A stretch of DNA of 64,000 nt from Ceratotherium simum simum (taxonomy: Eukaryota > Chordata > Mammalia > Perissodactyla > Rhinocerotidae), in contig NW_004454175.1 in assembly GCF_000283155.1 (NCBI RefSeq), forward strand, positions 7,501,881-7,565,880, written 5' to 3'. Both the position numbers and the translations under genes were made by a program. How positions within the stretch are numbered: position 1 is the first letter of the stretch; the number at the start of each line of letters is the position of its first letter. Below, piece after piece: positions 28,201-40,200 of this stretch. Below the pieces are notes generated by a model, which was not told where the DNA came from, did not search any database, and was given only the letters and a program-made list of their open reading frames with translations.

Positions 28201-31200
28201 GCTTGGCCTGCCTACACTGCTGATGCCCAAATCAGTATCTCTGAGTTTCACACCCACACATCCAGTTGTCTCTTAGACATGTCCTCTTGGGCACCCAGTC
28301 TCTATCCACCAATGACACCGTTAGTTAGTTACCAAAGCCAGAAAGCTTGAGCTCAACCTGCATTTTTCTTTCTTTATCCTTGATATCCAATAAATTACTA
28401 AGTCGTATAATACTACTACTTATGTATTTTTTATCCGTCGTACTTCTCTATCTCTACCACTGTTGCTTCAAGCCAGGAACTCAATATACTTCCTTCATTG
28501 AGCTTTCCTGCTTTCTGTGCTACTGGCCTCTGATTTTGCATTATTCTAATTCCTCTATCACGATGTTTCCAGAGTGAGCTTTCTAACATACACATCTGAT
28601 AACAATGTTTCAGTGGCTCATTATCACTTTAAAATCTAAACTCCTTAGCGTTCTTTCTCACCGATTCCGCAGGACTTCTTTCCATCGATGGCAGACCCCT
28701 TCCAGTTGCTTGGCCGTGCACGCTCTCCTGAGCCTCTGTATCTTTTCACTTGTCTCACTTACCTACTTGACTAACTTTTATTTATCTTGTAAATCTCAGC
28801 TGTTTCCTAAGTGGAGCCCCCTTTGTCTCCTACTGTGCCCCTGGCCCCACTACCCTTGCACGCTCACCGCCATTACTGTCTGTCTCCACGCTATCCTGTA
28901 AGCCATTTCAAGGCAGGTTCCTGTCTTTTCATCTTTGTGTTCCCAATGCCTAACTCAGTGCCTGGAATGCTGTAGGCAACTAATAGATGTTTGCTGACAA
29001 TGTAACAGAGGAATCAGGGTATAATGGGATCAGACTCAGGTGGAGGAGTTAGCCTTAGAAAGAAGCTAAGATTCTCCTTATCTTGAACTAAGCAGCTCTG
29101 AAAAGATGCTTAACATTAACAAATTTCAATGTGGAAGGAAGGGAAATGTAGAGAATTCATGGATAGCCAGAAGAAAAAGTATGTTTATATATGGAAAGTG
29201 AGGGCTTTGAGGATGGGTTTGGAGACTTGAAAGGAATGGGAAAAGATTCAAAATAGCTGTTATGATAAATGGGATAGGGAGTCAACTAGGAATGAGTAAA
29301 TAGGTTGACAAACAGTGTTGAGTACCCTGCTGGGATGGGATCACATATGGCAGAGAATAAATTAATTCTTTTCACTTATGCAATGCCAGTATAGCCTTGA
29401 GCATCCACAGTTGAGGGCCAAGAAGCCCTAACCTATTTGATTGATAATTGGACTTTATACTTAAATTATCCAGATTGGCTGCTCAGATAGTCCAAAAACA
29501 ATGACTACTAACTACTTTATATTGCAGCATATAATGTGGTGCCTTTGTTGATTTATTAGTTGAATAATTTATAACCTTCCCATTCATGTATTTATTTTCC
29601 TCCTAAAATGCTTATTTTTCTTGGTATTTTTGCTGTCATGAGCCTTTGATAAGAAGAAGAGTTGTGTGTGGGAAAGCTTATCTAAGCTATAAATAAGTAG
29701 TGTTTACATTTTCTTAAATTGGACACTCCCGCTGTCACCGTGTCATCTTTCATTGCAATCCCTCTGGCCTATGAGAAAATGGGACTTTGAAATGTGTGAA
29801 AATATTACCAAGAATTCTTCTTTCCTGAAGAATGAAAATACATCTTGTTGAATTAAGATATGGAATTATTAATTTAATTGAATTATTAGTTTTTCTTCAT
29901 TATATATTTTCTCACAGTAAGATACTGCATTATCTACTTTACATTTTTAATTTGAAGTGATAATATTTTTTGTAGTCTAAATATCAAGTCCATTAGGATT
30001 TTAAATGGCAGCCAACAGAGGGTAAGGTAGTGTTTCTCAAGATGTCGCCTCTGAGTCACCTTCATGAGAATCACCTGGACTGCTTGATAGAAATGCAGGT
30101 TCCTAGGTCCCAGACTATCCAGATCAGAATCTATGGGGGCCAGGCCAGAAATATTCATTATTAATAGGGCTCCAAGTGGTTCTTATCACACTAAAATCTT
30201 GGAACCAATGGTGGTTAAGTGTTCCAGATTTGAAGTTAAACTAACCTGGTCAAGTTCTATAGCTACCATTTATTACCTGAATGACCTTTTTAGAGAAGCC
30301 TTTTAACTTCTGTAAACCTCTTTCCTCATTTATAAGTAGGTAAAATAATACCTACTCTGTAAGGTTGTTTTAAAGATAAAATGCAATAATGCAGGCCAAT
30401 ATATAGCACAAAACCTGGTACATATGAAGGCTTGATAAAAGTTATTTTTCATATTATAGTTGGAATATTTATGGATCGTGATACAAAATAACTTTAGTTT
30501 GGTTATAAAATGAAATTTTGCCAGTGAATTCCAAACATTTTTTGCACATTATTTGCCCAGAGTTTATCGTTTTTTTGTGTCCCAAGAGTGCTGCTGGGAC
30601 ATAAAGAATGACGGGTCAGCAGATTTCAGTTTCATGAGGTTTGAAGTGGCATGAACACCAGTGTAAAGCGTAAGCCCCACTCTTTTATACCAGTTAGGAA
30701 CGTTACAGGCTCTCCCTCTCAGGTAAATGACAACTTTGAGGAATTTTCAAACGAAAACTCTTCTAATGAATTTTCAGGCCCACAGGAAAGGTTCTGACAG
30801 ACTGTTTTGCATTTTTAGTAAATTATACTCTATCAGATAAAAATGTGCCTTTCCCACATAGGTGTCCTGTCTCCCTTCTCAGTAATAGTGGGCAAATTGT
30901 GACCATATGTTCTGCACATTCTCCTGACTATAACTCCACTGGCACTGATGGTGTTTATATGTCCCAGAGCTACAAACCTGCTTTAGGTAAATGTGTTTAC
31001 TCAGTAAAGAACATGAGTTTCTCAAGACTGCAATAATAGACTGCCGACAGCAAACTAAACCATGTTTATGCACTCCGCCTCATGTTTTCATTAAGTTGAG
31101 GCTTCCTCCTGAATGTATAAATTCTCAGGACAATAAACCACATCCAAAGGGACTTACACTGCAAAATACAGATTAACAAATATGACTATCAAGATTATAA

Positions 31201-34200
31201 ATATAATAGCAGGTGTTAGCCATCACATAGGCAGTTTAAAATCAAGTCTTTCATAGTGATTACTGACGTAAATGACACCACTTCTCTTTTGTACCTCAGA
31301 CATGCTTCCAGTGAACGTGATGTAGAGTTTTCCTGAACAATTGCTTTCATTTCAGTTAGGAATGATTTTAACTGCAAGTAACAGAATACCTGACTAATAG
31401 TGACTTAAACAATAAAGGCACTTAATTGTTTTGCATATAAGCAGGCTGAAGGAAGTACTTGCAGCTTTAGTGAGCAGCTTCCCAAATCTGGACACTCGTG
31501 GTTACCTTTCCAGTTCTCTTGGTTTTTCCCTCATGGTCACCAGGTGGTGGCTGCAGCAGCACCAAGGTTCCCAGCAAGAAAAACGGAGCAGGAGCAAAAT
31601 TCTGTGTCCTCTGGAGGCTGCCTTTCCAGAAAGGGAAGTGCCTTAGCAGACTTCTTATTCTGATTAACCAGATCTGTGTTACCTGCTCACCTCTGAATCT
31701 ATCACGGTTGAAGGAGAATGGAGTCATCATGATCATATTAGATCGATCATAATTCATTCCCTGAAGCTGAACTAAGGGCTTATCTTCGGCAATATCAAGG
31801 GAATGCTGCCTACTGCCTGAATAATCTGGGGTTCTGTTAGCAGCTAGGAAGGGAAACCACTGTTGGGCAGACAGTGAGCAATGTGCAGCATCTGCTACGT
31901 TGCTGTTAGCCCCCCACAGAGCTACTCTAACAAAATTGTCCATTTTTAAAATGGAGATAGCAGGAATATATGCCTCACTGAGCTCATAGAGTTTGAGGAA
32001 GATGAATTATATACCTTATACACTAAAACATGCTAATTCCTAGTTCAGGCTTCCGAACCATGTTCTTCTGCTATTGTAGTCTGGAGCTCAATGAGTTTGC
32101 CTTTATTCGATAAACTCTTAAATGTCAGGCAACTGATGTATCCCAGTAGATGAGAATTTTCCAGTATTTTTTTCCCTGAAGTCAGTAGAACAAAAAAGGA
32201 TAAAATTTTCCTTGGGCTTGTAGGCCACTTGACGTAGGCTACTTTTTTGTCATAATAGTGACTCTCATATCTTGACGCAGGTACATATCAATTTACATTA
32301 TATTTTGTTCTAGCATCTTGATTAAAAACAAGTTAGCTAGGAAGCACTAATTCATTTTATCAAGGCAAAGCACATTCATTATACTAAGACTTGGGGAGCA
32401 TTTCCTGCAAAATAAAACAATATCATTCACTCAGGAAAAACATAGAGCCTTGGTGCTGAATACATCATTTTCCTATTTTTCCTCTTACACTTATTAAGTT
32501 ATGATTCTGTATGTACACAGTACCTTGATTTGTTTAAATTACGTGGATTCTAGGCTGCTTTGTAAATTTCAAGTCTGCATTATGCGTGTTTTAATGAAGA
32601 ATGAACTATGATTCCCTGGGAAAGCTCTGGTTCAGCCTTGTCGCACTTCCAGATGTGCACCTGGTCCTTTATTATGTCTCATGTAAAAAGCTGGTGGGTA
32701 TCTTTCCAATGGCACCTTGTTAATGAATCAAGGTACAGTAAGATATATATCAAAACAAAAGAGTAAGATTGTAATTATGATAATGTAGCAAAAGAGCTTA
32801 AAAATGGAAACTAAACCAGGAGTCTGGCTGCTGAAATGTGAACATTGTGTTTCTCTTTAATTTGCTGTTGTCTTGGAACCTAGCTGTTTATGCCGTGCTT
32901 TCACCTTCTGTTGCTTGTCTAAGTGCCAACTTCTTTCCCAAAGGTGTTCAGTGACTAATGCTTTGGTTACAAGCCAGAATATTTTATAAATGTCTATTTC
33001 TAGGCAGCTCTTCTACAAGTCTTAATTAAACTTTAATGTCAAGCTGAAGTCTACTTTTAGAACCTCTTGGTTCCTTTAGTTGTAACATGATTATAGAACA
33101 GTAGGGGGAATGTAGGACAGCCATGTGTCCGCACATTTCCTCCCTGCCATTTAACACAGTGCCACCAAGCAGATGCATACTTATGTAACACACAGGTTTA
33201 CAACATAAGAATGAGTAAATCACAGCCATTCCCTAAAATATTGGGAGAAATAGCATACTGTCACTGAGTCAGATTCTTCCACCCTGAAATGATAGCCATG
33301 GTTTAGAATTACTGCTTTTTTAGTTATTGTACATCATTCCAGAGTTATCCAACTCCTCAAACCCAGGGATCAGAAGCTAGAGATTCTACATATGGACATG
33401 TTCTTCATTCCTTTCTCCTCGATGTCTCGAGTACCAACCAAGGAACTATGAAGTCTGAGGGATCGTTTTCTCTAATGCTGTATCCTATGCCATCTGAAAT
33501 AATGAAGCCTCTATTATTGTCAGAATAATATAGATTTTAAATATAGTAAGATTATGTGGTATGCTTATTTCTAAACTAATTATACTCATCAATAAGACTG
33601 CTCTATGGCAGAGCTGACAAACTTTTCCCATGAAGGGACAAATAATAAATATTTTAGGCTTTGTGGGACAGAGATCTCTGTCTCAAGCACTCCCTTCTGC
33701 CGTCATAGTGCAGAAGTGGCCACAGATGAATGAGCATGGCTGTGTTCCAATAAACCTTTATTGACCAAACCAGGCGGAGGTTCAAATTTGGCCTTCAGCA
33801 GTTTATGAACCCCTACTCTATGGTATGCTTGCTTTTTATATAACAATTCTGTAGTACTTTACTTTATGTTATTTAAATATAGTTCCATATAGTATGTTTT
33901 GTTATTTAAATATAATTTGCTAGTATAATTTAAACTGGTTGCCAAATTTAGCCAGATTTAGAAATTTTCAGGAATTAATCCTGTGTTAACAAGCGTAAGG
34001 ATCTACTCATAGATAGATAGACAGACAGACAGACAGACTGACCCAACAGAATTACATAGATATATTCACCAAAAGACTATAATAGCTCCAAACTAGAGTT
34101 GCCAGAATTCCCAATGACTGTTGAATGGATAAATAAAATATAGTATATTTACAAAATGGAATATATATACACCAATGAGAATAAACAATTTACAACTACA

Positions 34201-37200
34201 TGCATCAATATAGATTAATCTTACAAAGAAAATTTTGTGTTAAGAAAGCCTGATACTCAAAGGTTACATACTCTCTGATTCCATTTATATGAAATATAAA
34301 ACTGGGCAAAGCCAGTCTATACTAGAAAAAGCAAGATAGCGGGTGGAGGGCGATAATCGGAGGGAAGGGAGCACAAGGGTATTTCTACGGCGCTGGTAAC
34401 ATCTTTTTTCTTCATCTGGGTGCTGGTTTCACATGTGTATTTGGAAAAGTTTGTTTGTAAAAATTCACTGAGCTGTACACTTAGGATATGTGCATTTTTC
34501 TATATGTATGTTCTACTTTGATAAGTAAGTTTAAAATGGAAAAAAAGTCAGGATAAGAGGAGAAGAACTTTTAGGCATTAAGTGAACAGTCCAGTTTCTT
34601 AGAGCTATGTTATTGGATGCATAAAAGTGGGGAGAAGTGTCCAAAATTATAATTTTGTTTGCACATTCCGAGGTTCATAAGAATTAATAATTTGCTTCTC
34701 AAACTATACCCTCTTTCCAGTGTTGATGTAGCTATTAATTTATTGGTCAATTCAGTAGTTATGTTGCAACTAAAATGTTAGGTTATGTGGGTGGGGCACA
34801 CATCACATACATGTGGTCGTAGTAGATATTTACTTTCTTATCTTAATGAAACATTTGGAATTTGTATACCATCACAGAACAAACATGGCTATAATTTGAT
34901 AAAATTTATAATGATGAGTTCATGAACTTTTAGCAATTACTTATCCAATAATTCTCCCAATTTTTCTCATGTGTTTTAGTGTGACCCAACTCTTTTTAAT
35001 GTTTGATACAATTATACATAACATATATTTTTTGAACACTAATCGTGTTGTTAGGCTCTGAGCAAACAATGATAATCATAACCCAGCATCTTCTCTCAAT
35101 AACTTATTCTAGTGGTGAGCAAAACCAGACAGCATGAAAATGTCACATTTATAGGGGTGCCCAATGTGCTTTGGGAGAGGGAGAAGCCACTTTTCTTAGG
35201 GGGAATGCAATGCTGGGTTACAGGGCTTAGCAATGAGTATCAACTGGAAGAACTTATAAGAACTCTTAACATCGACATGTAAGCTGAATCTTGAAGAACA
35301 AGTGAAAGTTAACTAGATTCATGAAGGGCAAAGATGTTCAAGACAGAGGATAGCTTGAAATAAGATACAAAACACAGGTGTTTGGACACCTGTTTGTAGG
35401 TAACTATGACTAAAGCAAAGGAATGAGTTGTGCAATGGAGAGAGAGACAGGGGCCAGCTCTTGAAGCCCTCATATGCTGTGCTAATGAGTTAGAACTATT
35501 TTTTTTTTCCTTCTAGCTTTGTTTTTTATTATTTTTTAAAATTTTTTGTATTGACATAACATTGGTTTATAACATTGCATAAATTTCAGGTGTATATAAC
35601 TGTGTTTCGACTTCTGTATGGACTACATCATGTTCACCACCAAAGTCTAGTTTCCATCTGTCACTGTACAAATATCCCCCTTTACCCTTTTCATCCTCCC
35701 CCTACCCCCTTCCCCTCTGGTAACCACCAATCTGTTCTCTGTATCTATGTGTTTGGTGGTGATAGTGGTGGTGGTTTTATCATCCACATATGAGTGAAAT
35801 CACACAGTAGTTGTCTTTCTCCATCTGACTTACTTCGCTTATCATAATACTCTCAAGGTCCATCTACGTAGTTGAAAATGGCAAGATTTCATCTTTTTTT
35901 GAGTAGTATCCCATTCTGTATATATACCATATTTTCTTATCCATTCATCTGTCAATGGGCACTTAGGTTGTTTCTAAGTCTTGGCTTTTGTGACTAATGC
36001 GCCGATGAACACTACAGAACTCTATCTTGAAGGCATCAGAGGATATTAAGCAGGCATGTGATGTTATCAAGTTAGCTTTCTGGAAAATGACCCTCTCTGG
36101 CAATGTGAAAATTGGATTGGAGAAGGAGGACTTAAGAAATCAGTTAAGGGTAAAATCCAAGTTAACTTAGCTTGAATCATGAAATTTTCAGACCTTTTTT
36201 ATTTAAAAAAAAATTTCAAATATTCATTCAGCTCAACCTAAATAATTAAAATAGTAGAAAAGCAAGAAGCAACATGCCTTTGCCATCCACAGGCAAAAGC
36301 ATCCACAGGCAAAAGTGGTTCCCTACCCTAGTCTCCCAGAGCCCTTCATTCATAACTCTTTCCCGTGTATTTATGTAACATTTGTTTACATTTGTTTATA
36401 AATCTGTCCTTTACTATATAAGCTCTACAAAGGTGTGAATTTTTTTGTGTGTGTGAGGAAGATTGGCCCTGAGCTAACATCTGTTGCCAATCTTCCTCTT
36501 TTTGCTTGAGGAAGATTAGCCCTGAGCTAACATCTGTGTCGATCTTCCTCTATTTTGTATGTGGGATGCCACCACAGTCAGGCTTGATGAGCGGTGCGTA
36601 GGTGTGCACCCAGGATCCCAACCCGCCAATCCCGGGCCACCAAAGCAGAGCGCTCGAACTTAACCACTACGCCACCAGGCCAGCCTGTGGTGGGAGTTTT
36701 TTTAAAAACTATTTTTGTATCAGAGAGTAACGAACATAATGATCTATTATACAGGAGCTTTCAATTATAGTCAATCAGTCATTCATGCATCTTTTGAGTA
36801 ATGCTTAAAACATAAATTTTGAGGGCTGGCCCCATGGCTTAGCGGTTAAGTGCACGCCGCTCCGCTACTGGCGACCTGGGTTCGGATCCCGGGCGCACAC
36901 CAACGCACCACTTCTCCGGCCATGCTGAGGCCATGTCCCACATACAGCAACTAGAAGGATGTACAACTATGACACACAACTATCTACTGGAGCTTTGGGG
37001 GAAAAAAAAAAAGGAGGAGGATTGGCAATAGATGTTAGCTCAGAGCTGGTCTTCCTCAGCAAAAAGAGGAGGATTAGCATGGATGTTAGCTCAGGGCTGA
37101 TCTTCCTCACACACACACACACAAAAAACATAAATTTTGAAACTTGTTCTGTCCTTAAACACTTCATCTTAAATCAATTCACAAATAACTACTAAATGCC

Positions 37201-40200
37201 TACTATGTGCTTAGCATTTCCACACATAGTTTATTCAAACGCTAAGCTTCTATACAGATGTTGAATAGAATGATACAATGTAAACATTATTGAAGAAACT
37301 TTATAAACTCTAAAGTTCTAGGTGAATGTTGACCTTTCCTATTGTTATGATTATCCTCACCCGATATTTTGCTTTGGGTCACATTCTTCTATGGTTGAAC
37401 TAATTTTTCTAAATTTTAAATTATTCAATATCTAAGAACATCTTTGAGGAAAGCTTATAGAATCATAACATTCTGTAACTGAAGGTTTCTTTGAGCTCTT
37501 CTAACCCTCTAATTGGTAAAGAGAATGAGCTGTGTAGGCGAAGAGATTTGCGTTTGCCTTGAGACTTGAGAACATTCTAGCTGTGATATCCTGAATAAGT
37601 TTCTTAAGCCTCAGGTTCCTCATAGATAAATGTGTTGTTCTGAGGATTTCATGGAATGTGCATGAGCCAAATCTTCACAGAATGGTAGTTGTTATTAGTA
37701 CAGATGGGGTGACTCAGGCTTAAAAATGCTAAATGACCTCCCTTCAGAAGAAGTGGAGCCAGAGCTAGAACTTGAACTCACTCTTAAAAAGCAAACTAAT
37801 TAAAAAACAAACTTTTCTCGGGTAATAGTTGACTGAATTTATACGAAATAAGAGAAATTGAGTTCTTTTTCACATGGATTTGCATCTACTTGCATGGGGT
37901 CAACTCCCATGTTGTTTTCCCAAATTAGTATTTTAAGTTTGGGATAAATAAGTGAGGAGATGGGATTTTTATTTCCCAAAAAGAACTAAATAATATTACT
38001 TAATTTTTAGGCCACATGAAAATAAAACCTATCTTGCTGTTGGAAGTATGAAGACGTTAATGTTGAACGTGTCCTTGTTTAACGCTGGAGATGATGCCTA
38101 TGAAACGACTCTGCATATCAGACTACCCACTGGTCTTTACTTCATCAAGATTTTAGATTTGGTAAGTATCAAAAACCACAATAGCATAATATTTTAGCCA
38201 GCCCAGTAGTCTAGTGGTTAAGATTTAGCACTCTCACTGCTGCAGCCAGGTTCATTTCCCGGCCATGGCACCACACCACTCATCTGTCAGGTGTCACACT
38301 GTGGTGGCTGTATGTTGCTGTGATGCTGAAAGCTATGCCACCGGGATTTCAAATACCAGCAGGGTCACTCGTGGTGGAGAGGTTTTCAGTGGAGCTTCCA
38401 GACTAAGACAGACTAGGAAGGACCTGGCCACACACTTCTGAAAATAATGGCCATGAAAACCCTATGAATAGCAGCAGAGCATTGTCTGATATAGCGCCAG
38501 AAGGTGACAGGATGGTGCAAAAAGACCGGCCAGGGTTCAGCTCCGCCGTGTACAGGGTCACAACGCCGTACACAGGGTGCTAGGAGTTGGAATCGACTTG
38601 ACAGGCACTAACACAAAACATATTTTACTTAGTTTTAAAAAAATCTAAATGGTATAATTACATCAATTTGAGGCCTAAATATTTGGGGTATATTCAGACT
38701 TATCACTGAGGCTTCCAGTGATTTTGAGACTTCCTCCATTCTCCTGATCAAAATGACAAGTTCACTGGGATCGGACTGAGATCAAAAGAGGCAGCTTCCT
38801 GCCTCCGAATGCTACTACGTGAGAGAAGCGATTGTTCAGTTGTCCAGGCAAGCTGCTTGGGTGCCATTGCTTTTCTCACTGATACATGCTCATCGCGTGC
38901 TGTGATGCTGCTCCTCTTGGTTGGGGTCCCTGCACAAGCAATACTGATCCTCCTTGCTGGGCTCCAGTGTTACTGCTCTGCGTTTTAAGTTCACACGCCT
39001 AGTCTTGTTCCCAGAGAATTTCCAACAATCCAACAACCAACAATCTTCCACAAACCCCAAGACCTTAGTGTCAACCACATCGCAGGCAAGTTCTCTTCTC
39101 CTACACGAGTTTGAAGCACCTGGAGACCTTTTCTTACTACCAGGCCTGAGTCATGAACACTTAAATCCATCAGTGAGGTATTAATAAGGCTGAATTTCAA
39201 AGAGAAAATCTTCAATCACTTTCTTCTTTGATGTTTCTCTATCCCTTAGCAAATTTACCCATCCCTATCCGGAGACCATCTCCTCACACCAAGGGCATTT
39301 AGAGATGCCTTTGACCTCTCACAAATATCTATTACCCTCATTCTCTAGAGCATCGGGAGCCTATGTGCAATAGTAAGAGGGAAAACTAAAATATTCAGGG
39401 GAATATACATCTATATAATATACTATACTGAGCATTTGAATATGTATATCCTATTGTGATTAGTTATTGCGATTAAATACCTTCATGTTCACATCCCAGA
39501 TGGAAGAGGGACAATGAAATATGGACCTTATGAATTCCTTGCTTTATGATTTTTCAAGGAACTGGACCTTGAATTAACTAGGGAACACACAAACATGGAT
39601 GAAAGCTACCAGTCCAGGAATTATTCTGTGGAGAATTTACATGAATATTAAAATAAACCTATACATATGCACACATATTTATATAATTTGTTTATATTTC
39701 TCTTTATTTATCCCAAAAGTAAACAGAAAATACTCTTCCAGGAAAGTAAATTCTTTGGGGATGATTTTTTTTTCAAAACCATCCTTAAACATAAGTTACA
39801 AACTTCTTGTTCCCTTCCTACCCAAACCAGTTGTTTCATTTTTCCTTTTAGGAAGAAAAACAAATAAACTGTGAAGTCACAGACAGCTCTGGCATAGTAA
39901 AACTTGACTGCAGTGTTGGCTATATATATGTAGATCATCTATCAAGGGTAAGCATTTAGCATTTATAGTTTTTGTTTACTAACATGAATATAAAACATTT
40001 TCTATTTTTCCTATATTATGCTGCATACAAATATATAACTTATTACTATTATTTTTTGCTTAAGGTAAGCAGCTAAGTGATGAAATAAAACCAAAACCAA
40101 CTGAGCTTGAGATCTTTGCGATTGTGTTTATATCCTTGGCAATGTTCACTGGAAAAAATAAAAGTGGGGGGGGTACGTGTTTATGTCAAGACGGGCATGT

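Larger units (their letters stand above)
26256..38010 (+). other. ITGA4: Large ITGA4 intron
   Basis: 11.8 kb. Contents: ERE (26640-26889), L2 (27965-28990), MER5-like (30028-30212), MIR (30205-30450), an old repeat (31358-31900), hAT-like (33608-33820), tetranucleotide and L1 3' end (34010-34545), L2 with nested L1 (35030-36170), an inverted ERE pair (36440-37124) and MIR (37490-37700). Purine-rich 27175-27960 may be another old repeat. 28990-30020, 30460-31350 and 31900-33600 show nothing clear. Confidence 0.6.

Noticed and set aside
31467..31943. 158-aa frame on the - strand in an ITGA4 intron
   Set aside because: It lies within an old interspersed repeat. No domain, splice or start context supports it.
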